Of a stretch of 64,000 nucleotides of DNA, positions 23,745-35,382 are shown piece after piece; the first letter of the stretch is position 1, and each line of letters starts with the position of its first letter. The notes beneath the pieces are model-generated. The model was not told the DNA's origin. It was given only the letters and a program-made list of their open reading frames with translations, and ran no database searches. This DNA comes from Bog-756 sp963839925 (GTDB taxonomy: Bacteria; Actinomycetota; Acidimicrobiia; Acidimicrobiales; RAAP-2). Made by a program: the position numbers and the translations under genes. The stretch lies in contig CAWIWV010000002.1 in assembly GCA_963839925.1 (NCBI GenBank), forward strand, positions 248,001 through 312,000, in the 5' to 3' direction.

Positions 23745-24977
23745 TCACTGCTCCTGGTCGGAGAGTCCCGACTCGCGCAGGGTCACGTTGAACCGACCTT
23801 CCTCCAACCCGATCCCTGGCACCCCGGTCCCCGGGAGCACCTTCGGCACTCCGTGGAAAACACGTCGAGTGGGCCCACCGAACACGAACAGGTCACCCGA
23901 TTCGAGGAGGACGTCGGTCCACGGCCTCCCCCGGTTCGCCGCGTTGCCGAAACGGAACACGCACGAGCTCCCGAGGCTCAGTGACACCACCGGGGCGTCG
24001 CGCCGTTCTTCGCGGTCGGCGTGCATCCCCATCCGCGCGTCCGGCCCGTACCAGTTGATCAGGGCGACGTCAGGCCGGTAACCCTCGGTCGTCGTCTCCG
24101 AGCCGTCGTCGCGCAGCAGCACCCGCTGATCGATCGAAGCCGCCGCGGCGACCGCCCGGCGCCCGAGATCGCCGAGCCAGCTTGGGAAGGGGGCCACCGG
24201 TCGCCCGTCGCCGTCGTCCACCGTCCGCGAGTAGCGGTAGGGGAACCAGTGCCACCCGAGGCAGGTGATCGCCACCGACATGGTTCCGCCACGCGGCATC
24301 CTCGGCGAGCGGAGCCCACCCGCCTCGTCGACCCATCCCCGGCATGAAGCGACCAAGGTTCGCTGCTCGTCCTCGTCGAGCCAATGGGGGAGGTGGACCG
24401 CGCCGGGGGCCACCACCGACGGAGTCCGCGGGATGAGGCGGTCCATCAGCTCTGGGGTGCGGTGACCGTCTCCTGCTTGGCGAGCCAGCGCAATCGAGCA
24501 GCCCGCCGCGTCCCACGAATAGATGACCGCGGTGTGCGCGATCCGGTCGTGCCACGCGTGCCGGTCGCGGTTGATCAGGATGCCGAGGAAACCGAGACCG
24601 AACACGAGGAAGCTCAACGGGAACGACAGCGTCCGGATCACCGCCTGGCGGATGCTGATCGGGGATCCGTCGGTACTGACCACCCGAATTCCGAGAACCG
24701 CCATCCCGAGCGTCCTCCCACTCAGCGCCCACTGATAGGCGAAGTAGAGGAACTCCCACACCACCGCCGCGATCAGTGAGATCAGCTGGTAGTTCCGCAA
24801 GGTGAAGCTGGTCCCGGTGACCAGCTGGACGAAGAAGGCCAACGCAGCGGCGCCGAGCGTGAACAGACCCCAGGATGCGCCGACATCGGCGGCGAACGCG
24901 ACCAGCCTGCTCACCGCGCCGGCATAGTGGCCCTGCCGTCCCTCGATGGGCTTTGCGGTGATCGGCGAGGGGGTCAC
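23745..24977 (-). CDS. RDD membrane domain fused to an AlkB-type 2OG-Fe(II) dioxygenase
   Basis: 410-aa single reading frame. Residues 18-155 are an RDD domain: three hydrophobic helices, RLVAFAADV, the GRTLGMAVLGIRVV loop and NRDRHAWHDRIAHT. Residues 178-410 are an AlkB dioxygenase with iron ligands H319, D321 (GMHADRE) and H375, and the 2-oxoglutarate signature RFNVTLR (395-401). AlkB normally repairs alkylated nucleic acid in the cytosol; here it would be membrane-tethered. GTG 24977 overlaps the upstream stop. ATG 24446 could serve as an internal AlkB start. Confidence 0.85.
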   Translation of the reverse strand: MTPSPITAKPIEGRQGHYAGAVSRLVAFAADVGASWGLFTLGAAALAFFVQLVTGTSFTLRNYQLISLIAAVVWEFLYFAYQWALSGRTLGMAVLGIRVVSTDGSPISIRQAVIRTLSFPLSFLVFGLGFLGILINRDRHAWHDRIAHTAVIYSWDAAGCSIALARQAGDGHRTPELMDRLIPRTPSVVAPGAVHLPHWLDEDEQRTLVASCRGWVDEAGGLRSPRMPRGGTMSVAITCLGWHWFPYRYSRTVDDGDGRPVAPFPSWLGDLGRRAVAAAASIDQRVLLRDDGSETTTEGYRPDVALINWYGPDARMGMHADREERRDAPVVSLSLGSSCVFRFGNAANRGRPWTDVLLESGDLFVFGGPTRRVFHGVPKVLPGTGVPGIGLEEGRFNVTLRESGLSDQEQ

Positions 24978-25423
24978 GACACCGTGCCGGCAGGCACCTG
25001 CCGAGGCGGGACCAAGGTGGGCGGACCGAGCGGAAGGTCCTCGGGCGAGCGGCGCAGGATCCGGTTGACCCAACGGCCGACGAAGTCGTCGAGACCGACG
25101 CTTTGGGCCCTGATCAGGTCGAGGACCTCGGTTGCAACACCGGTGGTGGATCGGGCGATGATGGTCCCGAGCTCGGTCCGCTCCATCAGCGCGTCGACGT
25201 CCACCCGTGCGACGATCTCTTGGACGTCCACCCGGTCGACGATCTTCTGGACGTCCACCCGGTCGATCAGCTTGTCCACGTCGACCCGGCTGACCAGGCC
25301 GTCGACGTCGACCCGATCCAGAAGCGCATCGATGTCGATGGCCTCCATCACCATGCTCACGATGCGCTCGGCGACCGCTTGGGCGAGGTGCTCGGCGCGG
25401 TTCGAACCGGGGAGTGGGCTCAT
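24974..25423 (-). CDS. Nonapeptide-repeat helical protein, partner of the RDD gene
   Basis: 149 aa. Six consecutive 9-residue units of the type D-A-L-L-D-R-V-D-V fill residues 32-85, followed by ELGTIIARSTTGVATEVLDL and a basic tail. Proteins of this type often precede RDD genes in actinobacteria; function unknown. The start is uncertain between ATG 25423 and GTG 25477. The stop overlaps the RDD-AlkB start. Confidence 0.75.
   Translation of the reverse strand: MSPLPGSNRAEHLAQAVAERIVSMVMEAIDIDALLDRVDVDGLVSRVDVDKLIDRVDVQKIVDRVDVQEIVARVDVDALMERTELGTIIARSTTGVATEVLDLIRAQSVGLDDFVGRWVNRILRRSPEDLPLGPPTLVPPRQVPAGTVS
25169..25330 (-). repeat. Six 27-bp repeats encoding nonapeptides
   Basis: Units of DALLDRVDV, DGLVSRVDV, DKLIDRVDV, QKIVDRVDV, QEIVARVDV and DALMERTEL. 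The exact 9-residue period differs from the 7 or 11 of ordinary coiled coils. Confidence 0.9.
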
Positions 25424-25500
25424 CGGAGAACCACGGACTGCCGCTTGTGCATCGGGAACAGCTTCCCATCGCGCCACCTTGCAGGTGGGGACGGTCGGCG

Positions 25501-25950
25501 TCAGCCCTTCAGCGCGTCGAGGGCGCGATCGGCGTGCACGTTCATGCGCACCTCGCTCTGGATGACCTCGATGACCCGGAGATCGGTTCCGATGACGAAC
25601 GTCGCCCGCTTGGTCGGCGAGAGTTTGGTGAACCGGCGCCGTACACCGAACTGGGTGGCGACCGCGCCATCCGGATCGGACAGCAGCGGATAGTCGAAGG
25701 AGTGCTTGTCGGAGAACCGCTTCTGCTTCTCCACCTGGTCGGCACTGATTCCGACCCTCTGCGCACCGACCGCCTCGAACTCGGCCTTCATGTCGCGGAA
25801 GTGACAGCTCTCGGCGGTACAGCCGGGGGTCATCGCCGCCGGGTAGAAGAACAGGACGACCGGACCCGAGGCCGCCAGCTCGCTCAACTTGCGAGGCGTG
25901 CCGTCCTCGTCGGACAACTCGAAGTCCGGCGCGAGATCCCCCTTTTCCAT
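25501..25950 (-). CDS. Peroxiredoxin, BCP-like
   Basis: 149-aa thiol peroxidase. The peroxidatic Cys is in FFYPAAMTPGCTAESC, with the second Cys five residues on as in the BCP/PrxQ atypical 2-Cys class. The thioredoxin fold starts APDFELSDEDG. ATG 25950 is 7 nt from TAGCCT, the leaderless pattern. It reduces peroxides with thioredoxin-type donors. A second member is at 34899. Confidence 0.92.
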   Translation of the reverse strand: MEKGDLAPDFELSDEDGTPRKLSELAASGPVVLFFYPAAMTPGCTAESCHFRDMKAEFEAVGAQRVGISADQVEKQKRFSDKHSFDYPLLSDPDGAVATQFGVRRRFTKLSPTKRATFVIGTDLRVIEVIQSEVRMNVHADRALDALKG

Positions 25951-25957
25951 GCGTTGC

Positions 25958-25963
25958 AGGCTA
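25958..25963 (-). promoter_or_regulatory. Leaderless-type -10 box for the peroxiredoxin
   Basis: TAGCCT 7 nt before ATG 25950; no ribosome-binding site. Confidence 0.45.
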
Positions 25964-26127
25964 GCGCTGCGCCCTCTGCCGTGCCGATCCCGTCTCGACC
26001 CCGACATAAGATGCCATGGACTGGACCGCGCGGGTTACACCCCGGCTCCCCCTCTCGAAGCACCTCCACAACCGGCCCGTTCGCCGGCCCGCGCCGATGG
26101 CCCCGACCCGACAGGACTTCCAACCGC

Positions 26128-27165
26128 ATGCCGCACTCGATCGAAGTCGAAGAACTGAAGAAGACCTTCACCGGCAAGCTCGAGGTCCGCGCGCTCGACG
26201 GGGTCAGCTTCGCCGTGGAGGAAGGAACCGTCTTCGGGCTCCTCGGGCCGAACGGCTCGGGGAAGACCACCGCGGTCCGGATTCTCACCACCATCCTGCA
26301 GGCCGACAGCGGTCATGCCCGGGTGCTCGGCCACGACGTCGCAAAGAAGGCCGGCCTGGTGAGGAGCCTCATCGGGTTGGCCGGGCAGTACGCGGCGGTG
26401 GACGAGAATCTGACCGGTCGCGAGAACCTCGAGATGGTGGGCAGACTCAACCATCTGCGGAAGTCCTCGGTCGGTGGGCGCGCCACGGAGCTGCTCGCCC
26501 AATTCGACCTCACCGAGGCGGCCGACCGAAGCCTCAAGACCTACTCGGGCGGGATGCGCAGGCGCCTCGACCTCGCAGCGGCTCTGGTCGCCCGGCCCAC
26601 CGTCCTCTTTCTCGACGAGCCGACCACCGGTCTCGATCCGCAGAGCCGCAACGACCTGTGGGAGGTCATCGAGCAGTTGGTCGGTGGTGGGACGACCGTC
26701 CTGCTCACGACCCAGTACCTCGAGGAGGCAGATCGCCTGGCGAACACCTTGGTGGTGCTGGACCACGGGCATGTCATTGCCGAGGGAACCCCGGCCCAGT
26801 TGAAGGCCAACCTCGGAGCCACGGTGCTCGAGGTCGGTCTGGGCTCCCTCGAGGACGCCACCCGCACGGTTGCCGTGCTCTCATCGCTCGGACCGCACGT
26901 CCCCTCGGTCACCGGAACGGTCGTCGAGGTCACCGTGGACCAGGGCCCCGAGGCGGCCATGGCCAGTCTCCGGTCGTTGGACCAGGAGGCGATCGTCCCG
27001 ACGAGCTTCGCCCTTCGCGAACCGAGCCTCGACGACGTGTTCCTTGCGCTCACCGGGCGTCGGACCGAAGACGAGGAAGACGGGGCCGGAGAGGACGGCG
27101 CTCCGGGCCGACGAGGTCGGGGCAGATCGGCACCTGCCGCCACCGGAGCAGGAGGGCGCTCGTGA
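26128..27165 (+). CDS. ABC transporter ATP-binding protein (DrrA family)
   Basis: 345 aa. Walker A GPNGSGKTT, Q-loop GQYAAVDENLTGRENL, signature YSGGMRRRLD and Walker B VLFLDEPTTGLDP, followed by the DrrA-type C-terminal extension (PSLDDVFLALTG) and a Gly/Arg-rich tail. DrrA-type ATPases drive export of hydrophobic drugs or lipids. ATG 26128 is followed directly by the ABC domain; AGGA is 10 nt upstream. The stop overlaps the permease start (GTGA). Confidence 0.92.
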   Translation: MPHSIEVEELKKTFTGKLEVRALDGVSFAVEEGTVFGLLGPNGSGKTTAVRILTTILQADSGHARVLGHDVAKKAGLVRSLIGLAGQYAAVDENLTGRENLEMVGRLNHLRKSSVGGRATELLAQFDLTEAADRSLKTYSGGMRRRLDLAAALVARPTVLFLDEPTTGLDPQSRNDLWEVIEQLVGGGTTVLLTTQYLEEADRLANTLVVLDHGHVIAEGTPAQLKANLGATVLEVGLGSLEDATRTVAVLSSLGPHVPSVTGTVVEVTVDQGPEAAMASLRSLDQEAIVPTSFALREPSLDDVFLALTGRRTEDEEDGAGEDGAPGRRGRGRSAPAATGAGGRS

Positions 27166-27986
27166 CCACCGCCGTCGTCGCACCGACGATTGCCGGTGCC
27201 CCTCACTCGGGCAACGTCGCCGATCGGGTCCGCTGGGCGATCGCGGATGCGCTCACCGTCACCAAACGGAACATCATCAGCTACACCCGCATCCCCGGGG
27301 CGCTGTTCTTCTCGACCGTCCAGCCGATCATGTTCGTGCTGCTGTTCCGGTACGTCTTCGGCGGGGCGATCCATGTCCCGGGAACGAGCTACGTCAACTA
27401 CCTGATGCCGGGGATCTTCGTCCAGACGGTCGCCTTCGGTTCGGTGCAGACCAGCATCGGACTGGCAGAGGATCTCCAGAAAGGGATCATCGAACGCTTC
27501 CGTGCGCTGCCGATGGCCCGCTCCGCGGTGCTCGCCGGACGCACCACCGCGGATCTGTGCCGGAATGTGTTCACCGTGGTGATCATCACCGTGGTCGGAT
27601 TCATCGTCGGCTTCCGCCCCACCACCGGAGTCCTCGCCTATCTGGCCGGCATCCTGGTCATCCTGCTGTTCGCCTACGCCCTCTCGTGGGGCTTCGCTGT
27701 CATCGGGCTCTCGGCGCCCAACAGCGAGGTGGCGCAAGTCATGTCCTTCCCCCTCTTGTTCCCGCTCACCTTCGCATCGTCGGCCTTCGTGCCCGTCTCC
27801 TCGATGCCAAGCTGGCTCCAGGGCTTCGCCACCTACCAGCCGGTCAGCGTCACCGTCAGTGCCTGCCGCGCCCTGATGATCGGGGGACCGACCGCCAGCT
27901 GGGTCATCCAATCGGTTCTCTGGTCGGTCGGCCTGCTGATCGTGCTCATGCCCCTGGCGGTCCACCGCTACCGCACCCGAATCTGA
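27162..27986 (+). CDS. ABC-2 type permease (DrrB family)
   Basis: 274-aa integral membrane subunit with six hydrophobic helices. NIISYTRIPGALFFSTVQPI, the GIIERFRALPMARSAVLAGR loop and SSAFVPVSSMPSWLQ are DrrB hallmarks. GTG 27162 has GGAGGG upstream and overlaps the ATPase stop. It pairs with the ATPase to form the exporter; substrate unknown. Confidence 0.92.
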   Translation: MTTAVVAPTIAGAPHSGNVADRVRWAIADALTVTKRNIISYTRIPGALFFSTVQPIMFVLLFRYVFGGAIHVPGTSYVNYLMPGIFVQTVAFGSVQTSIGLAEDLQKGIIERFRALPMARSAVLAGRTTADLCRNVFTVVIITVVGFIVGFRPTTGVLAYLAGILVILLFAYALSWGFAVIGLSAPNSEVAQVMSFPLLFPLTFASSAFVPVSSMPSWLQGFATYQPVSVTVSACRALMIGGPTASWVIQSVLWSVGLLIVLMPLAVHRYRTRI

Positions 27987-27995
27987 CCGGGCAGA

Positions 27996-30704
<2,709 letters not shown>

Positions 30705-30721
30705 CCACCGGCCCGCTCGGC

Positions 30722-31447
30722 CTAAGCGGTCGAGACCACGTGGAAGGCCTCGGCGAGCCGTCCGTCGGGCAGGCCGGCTGCAAGGGCGTTGCCGGACATC
30801 CAGCCTCGCAACAGGTCCTCCAAGTGCTCCCCTTCACCGACCTGGCTGCGGTGCGACTTGAGTGCGGCCAGCTTGCGTTCGAACTGATCGGTCGCGTCGA
30901 CCGCACGGTCGGCCCGATCAGTCGCCATGATCCAGACCTCGGGGACGGCGTGGGGTTCGAACCCCTCGTCCAGCAGCTCGGGAAAGGCGAACGGATTGCG
31001 AGCGTCGGGGTAGACGGCGCAGATCGCCGCTTCGCCGGCCGCGAGGTGATCGGGGTGGCTGGCGTAGATCCGTGACCAGTTGCGTTCCGGCGACTGGGTG
31101 ACCACCCGGTCGGGACGGAACCGTCGGATCACCCGGGAGATCGCTTTTCGCAGATCGAGATCGGGTGTGAGGCGCCCGTCGGAAAACCCCAGGTAGGTCA
31201 CGTCGGTGACCCCGACCGCTTTGGCCGCCGCGTTCTGCTCCTCGCGGCGGATGGCCGCCATCTCCTTGCGACTGATCGTCATGTCCGACCCACCCGCATC
31301 GCCGTCGGTGACGATGCAGTAGGCGACGTCGACGCCCGCATCGGTCCACACCGCGACCGATCCGGCCGAGCCGAAGTCGACATCGTCGGGATGGGCGGTC
31401 ACCACCAGGATGCGCTCGATGTCCTCGACGCCGGGACCGACTTTCAT
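30722..31447 (-). CDS. PIG-L family deacetylase (LmbE-like)
   Basis: 241 aa. The zinc motif AHPDD (from VVTAHPDDVDFGSAG) and the downstream SHPDH give the metal site of GlcNAc-type N-deacetylases, including MshB and Mca of mycothiol metabolism. DGDAGGSD lies between. Which substrate it uses cannot be told from sequence alone. ATG 31447 is 6 nt from TACCCT and lacks a ribosome-binding site. Confidence 0.9.
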   Translation of the reverse strand: MKVGPGVEDIERILVVTAHPDDVDFGSAGSVAVWTDAGVDVAYCIVTDGDAGGSDMTISRKEMAAIRREEQNAAAKAVGVTDVTYLGFSDGRLTPDLDLRKAISRVIRRFRPDRVVTQSPERNWSRIYASHPDHLAAGEAAICAVYPDARNPFAFPELLDEGFEPHAVPEVWIMATDRADRAVDATDQFERKLAALKSHRSQVGEGEHLEDLLRGWMSGNALAAGLPDGRLAEAFHVVSTA

Positions 31448-31453
31448 CGGCAC

Positions 31454-31459
31454 AGGGTA
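31454..31459 (-). promoter_or_regulatory. Leaderless-type -10 box for the PIG-L gene
   Basis: TACCCT 6 nt before ATG 31447. Confidence 0.4.
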
Positions 31460-31485
31460 ATGAGACTCGGGCACGAGCCGAGCGT

Positions 31486-32736
31486 TCAGTCGGCAGCCGG
31501 TTGCCAGGCGGCCAGGTCGGCCAGACGTGGGTCGTTGGAGAAGATCTCGACGATGGGCACCTTGAGGCCGATCCGGGTCTGGATGCGCTCGACCTCGAGG
31601 ATCTGGTTCCACTGCACGAGGGTGACCACCAGGCCGGCCTCGCCGGCCCGGGCGGTCCGGCCCGACCGGTGCAGGTAGGCCTTGTGGTCCTCGGGCGGGT
31701 CGAAGTGGATCACGACATCGACCATGTCGATGTCGAGTCCCCGGGCCGCCACGTCGGTGGCCACCAGCGCGGGGAGCCTGCCTTGGCTGAACTCCCGCAG
31801 GGTGCGCTCACGGTTGGACTGGCGAAGGTCCCCGTGGATGGCGGCGGAGCGGACGCCCTCTTTTCGCAGCTGCTCGACCAACCGATCGGCGCCGCGCTTT
31901 GTGCGCACGAAGACCAGGGTCTTCTCCGAGTTGCGACAGATCGCCGCGCACACCTTGACCCGGTCCATCTGATGCACCTCGAGGAAGCGGTGCTCCATCG
32001 CGTCGACGGTGGTGCTCGGTGAAGCCACCTCGTGCAGCACCGGGTCGGAGAGGTAACGGCTCACCAGCCGGTCCACGGCGCCGTCGAGGGTGGCGGAGAA
32101 CAAGAGGGTCTGGTGCGGCCGTTCGAGCCGCCGGAGCACCCACTCCACCTGGGGCATGAAGCCCATGTCCGCCATGCGGTCCGCCTCGTCGAGCACCAGC
32201 GTCTCGATGTCGGCGACGGACAGCTCGCCCCGATCGCCGAGGTCGATCAGGCGACCCGGTGTCGCGATGACCACATCCACACCACGGCGCACCTTCTTGA
32301 CCTGTCGCTCGATGTCCGCCCCGCCGTAGACGGCGGCGATCCGGAGGCCGGCCTCCTTGGCCAGCGGCTGGAGGACTTGGCTCACCTGCACCGCCAGCTC
32401 GCGGGTGGGGACGAGCACCAGTGCACGAGGATGCCCGGGAGCGGTGGCCACAGAGGCCATGGTCCGCTGGAGAAGCGGGATGCCGAAGGCGAGGGTCTTG
32501 CCCGAGCCGGTCTTTGCCTTGCCGCACACGTCGCGGCCGGCCAGTGCGTCGGCCACCGTCATCGCCTGGATGGCGAACGCGGTGGTGATCCCTTCAGCAG
32601 CGAGGGCCTTGACCAGGGCGGGGTCGACGCCGAGCGAAGCAAAGGTCGGGCCGCCGGACCCACCTCCCTCGTCGGGTTCGGTCGCGACGTCGGAGGGATC
32701 GAGGACGCGATCCGGCGGTTCGATCACGGTTGTCAT
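31486..32736 (-). CDS. DEAD-box RNA helicase
   Basis: 416 aa with all helicase motifs: Q-motif region FAIQAMT, I AKTGSGKT, Ia PTRELA, II DEAD (VLDEADRMADMG), III SAT, IV-V VFVRTKRG and ATDVAARGLD, VI HRSGRTARAG. There is no long RNA-binding tail, so it is a minimal RhlE/CshA-like helicase for RNA remodelling. ATG 32736 begins the conserved part. The 268-bp region 32737-33004 upstream holds no recognisable gene. Confidence 0.93.
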   Translation of the reverse strand: MTTVIEPPDRVLDPSDVATEPDEGGGSGGPTFASLGVDPALVKALAAEGITTAFAIQAMTVADALAGRDVCGKAKTGSGKTLAFGIPLLQRTMASVATAPGHPRALVLVPTRELAVQVSQVLQPLAKEAGLRIAAVYGGADIERQVKKVRRGVDVVIATPGRLIDLGDRGELSVADIETLVLDEADRMADMGFMPQVEWVLRRLERPHQTLLFSATLDGAVDRLVSRYLSDPVLHEVASPSTTVDAMEHRFLEVHQMDRVKVCAAICRNSEKTLVFVRTKRGADRLVEQLRKEGVRSAAIHGDLRQSNRERTLREFSQGRLPALVATDVAARGLDIDMVDVVIHFDPPEDHKAYLHRSGRTARAGEAGLVVTLVQWNQILEVERIQTRIGLKVPIVEIFSNDPRLADLAAWQPAAD

Positions 32737-33004
32737 TGGGGTGGAATGCTCACTCTCGTCGATTCGGCGACGGCCGGAGGCCGACCGTCGGCAGCCGTGC
32801 CAGTCACGGATGCCTGCGGGCCCACCTCGGGCCACCGATCCGGACCGCGCTTCGGCCCCGGAGTACGTGAGATGAGGAAGACCCCGGTGGGAGGCGGTAC
32901 CTCGCCACCAGGCAAAGTCTACCCCGGATCGCCCCTGGAAAGGCCTATCACCCGCGGAGGCCTCTCGGCGGTGGGTGCTCGCGGGGCTCCGAGCGGGGTC
33001 GAGC

Positions 33005-34768
33005 TCAGGTCCTCGTGGCCTCCTGATAGACCCCCGAACCGGCCTCGCGGAACTCGGTCGCCTTCTCCTTGAGCCCGATCTCCACCGCGGTTGCCAGGTC
33101 CATCTCCTTGTTCGCCGCGTAGTCGCGAACGTCCTGGCTGATCCGCATCGAGCAGAACTTCGGGCCACACATGGAGCAGAAGTGGGCGGTCTTGGCGGGT
33201 TGGGCCGGAAGGGTCTCGTCGTGGTAGGCGCGGGCGGTGTCCGGATCCATCGCGAGGTTGAACTGGTCCTCCCACCGGAACTCGAATCTGGCCTTCGACA
33301 AGGCGTCGTCCCATGCCTGCGCACCCGGGTGGCCCTTGGCGAGGTCGGCTGCATGGGCGGCGATCTTGTACGCAATCATCCCCTGCTTGACGTCCTCCAG
33401 GTTCGGCAGCCCGAGGTGCTCCTTCGGCGTGACGTAGCAGAGCATCGCGGTGCCGGCCATGCCGATCACCGCGGCGCCGATCGCCGAGGTGATGTGGTCG
33501 TACCCCGGGGCGACGTCGACGGTCAGGGGCCCGAGTGTGTAGAAGGGCGCTTCGTGGCAGACCTGCTTCTGGAGGGTGACGTTCTCGGCGATCTTGTCGA
33601 GCGGCACGTGGCCCGGCCCCTCGATCATCACCTGGACGCCGTGACGCCAGGCGCGCTCTGTGAGCTCGCCGAGGGTGTGCAATTCGGCGAACTGGGCCTC
33701 GTCGTTTGCATCCGCGATCGAGCCGGGCCGCAGTCCGTCCCCGAGCGAGAAGGACACGTCGTAGGCGGCCATGATCTCGCAGATCTCTTCGAACCGGGTG
33801 TAGAGGAAGTTCTCGGTGTGGTGGGCGAGGCACCAGGCGGCCATGATCGACCCGCCCCGGCTCACGATGCCGGTCGTACGACGGGCGGTCATCGGGACGT
33901 AGCGGAGCAACACGCCGGCATGGATGGTGAAGTAGTCGACACCCTGTTCGGCCTGCTCGACGAGCGTGTCCCGGTACAGGTCCCAGGTCAGCTCCTCGGG
34001 CGATCCGTCGACCTTCTCCAGGGCCTGGTAGATGGGAACCGTGCCGATGGGCACCGCCGAGTTGCGGATGATCCACTCGCGGGTGGTGTGGATGTCCGGC
34101 CCCGTCGAGAGGTCCATCACCGTGTCCGCACCCCATCGGGTCGCCCAGGTCAACTTCTCCACCTCCTCCTCCACCGAGGAAGACACTGCGGAGTTGCCGA
34201 TGTTGGCGTTGACCTTCACCAGGAACCGGCCGCCGATGATCATCGGCTCGGACTCGGGATGGTTGACGTTGGCGGGGAGGATGGCGCGTCCTGCGGCGAT
34301 TTCGTCGCGCACCAGCTCGACCGGGACACCTTCGCGGGTGGCCACGAACTCCATCTCGCGGGTGACCTGCCCACTCCTCGCGTAGTGCAGTTGGGTCACC
34401 GGAGTACCCTGGCTCCGCAGCACCTTGTGACCCGGACGCACCTGCATCGCGTTCGGGGCGTCATCGTCCCCGCGGCGCACCGCAGCCCGCCCGTCGTCCC
34501 GACGCACAACCCGGCGTCCCTCGTATGCCTCGACGTCGCCGCGCTCGGCGATCCACGGGGCACGCAGTGCCGGGAGTCCGACTGTGGGGTCGGCCTGGTG
34601 CGCGGGGTCGGTCGCCGGCCCCGAGGTGTCGTAGAGGCGGATGGGTTGGTTCGACTCGCCCGCCGGGGAGTCGGAAAGGGCGACCTCGATGAACGGCACC
34701 CGGGTCCCTCCTACACCCTCGACATAGACCTTCCGGCGGTTGTGGACCTGGTTCGTCGGTTCGGTCAT
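33005..34768 (-). CDS. thiC: Phosphomethylpyrimidine synthase ThiC
   Basis: 587-aa radical-SAM enzyme converting aminoimidazole ribotide to HMP-phosphate in thiamine synthesis. The C-terminal cluster motif CSMCGPKFCSM (C-x2-C-x4-C) is intact, as are VKVNANIGNSA and MIEGPGHVPLDKI. ATG 34768 has AAGGA 8 nt upstream. No TPP riboswitch consensus is found in the 130-bp gap to the divergent bcp gene. Confidence 0.96.
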   Translation of the reverse strand: MTEPTNQVHNRRKVYVEGVGGTRVPFIEVALSDSPAGESNQPIRLYDTSGPATDPAHQADPTVGLPALRAPWIAERGDVEAYEGRRVVRRDDGRAAVRRGDDDAPNAMQVRPGHKVLRSQGTPVTQLHYARSGQVTREMEFVATREGVPVELVRDEIAAGRAILPANVNHPESEPMIIGGRFLVKVNANIGNSAVSSSVEEEVEKLTWATRWGADTVMDLSTGPDIHTTREWIIRNSAVPIGTVPIYQALEKVDGSPEELTWDLYRDTLVEQAEQGVDYFTIHAGVLLRYVPMTARRTTGIVSRGGSIMAAWCLAHHTENFLYTRFEEICEIMAAYDVSFSLGDGLRPGSIADANDEAQFAELHTLGELTERAWRHGVQVMIEGPGHVPLDKIAENVTLQKQVCHEAPFYTLGPLTVDVAPGYDHITSAIGAAVIGMAGTAMLCYVTPKEHLGLPNLEDVKQGMIAYKIAAHAADLAKGHPGAQAWDDALSKARFEFRWEDQFNLAMDPDTARAYHDETLPAQPAKTAHFCSMCGPKFCSMRISQDVRDYAANKEMDLATAVEIGLKEKATEFREAGSGVYQEATRT

Positions 34769-34898
34769 GGCTGGGTTCCTTCCACGTTCGATGCCTGCCG
34801 AGTCTCTCACGCTCTGTCCGTTCCCGTGGAAGCCCGTTTGTGCCATGGTTGGCCGAAACTCCCCGACCCGTACTCACAACCGACGAAAGGACCGCTCG

Positions 34899-35372
34899 AT
34901 GGGAAAGCTCACCGCCGGCGACAAGGCGCCTGCGTTCACCCTGCCCGATCAGGACGAGACCAAGGTCTCCCTCCGCCAGTTCAAAGGCAAGCCGGTCGTC
35001 GTCTACTTCTACCCACGCGACGACACGCCCGGTTGCACCAAAGAGGCCTGCCAGTTCAACGACAACCTCCGGGCCTTCTCGCGGGCCGACGTCGCCGTCC
35101 TCGGGATCTCGGCGGACAGCGCGGAGAAGCACCAGAAGTTCCGGGCCAAGTTCGGCCTCAAGTTCCCACTGCTCACCGACGCCGACCACAAAGTCGGCGA
35201 GGCATACGGCGCCTGGGGCGAGAAGACCCTCTACGGGAAGAAGTCGATCGGGGTGATCCGGTCCACCTTCCTCATCGACGGCAGCGGCAAGATCGCCCGG
35301 GCCTGGTACAGCGTGAAGGCCGACGGCCACGCGGCGAAGGTGCTCGACGAGGTGGGTGAGCTGCCCCGATAG
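34899..35372 (+). CDS. bcp: Thioredoxin-dependent peroxiredoxin (BCP)
   Basis: 157 aa. The peroxidatic Cys is in YFYPRDDTPGCTKEAC with the resolving Cys five residues on, the classic BCP/PrxQ pair. APAFTLPDQDE starts the fold. ATG 34899 has AAAGGA 7 nt upstream. Divergent from thiC; its stop TAG overlaps the -10-like box of the next gene. Cytoplasmic peroxide reduction. Confidence 0.94.
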   Translation: MGKLTAGDKAPAFTLPDQDETKVSLRQFKGKPVVVYFYPRDDTPGCTKEACQFNDNLRAFSRADVAVLGISADSAEKHQKFRAKFGLKFPLLTDADHKVGEAYGAWGEKTLYGKKSIGVIRSTFLIDGSGKIARAWYSVKADGHAAKVLDEVGELPR

Positions 35373-35375
35373 GGT
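35370..35375 (+). promoter_or_regulatory. Leaderless-type -10 box for the FrhB-like gene
   Basis: TAGGGT 7 nt before ATG 35383; its first bases are the bcp stop codon. Confidence 0.35.
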
Positions 35376-35382
35376 TAGACCC

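Noticed and set aside
34769..34898. TPP riboswitch upstream of thiC
   Set aside because: The conserved thi-box segments (CUGAGA and the pyrophosphate-sensor consensus) are not present in the 130-bp gap on the thiC strand.
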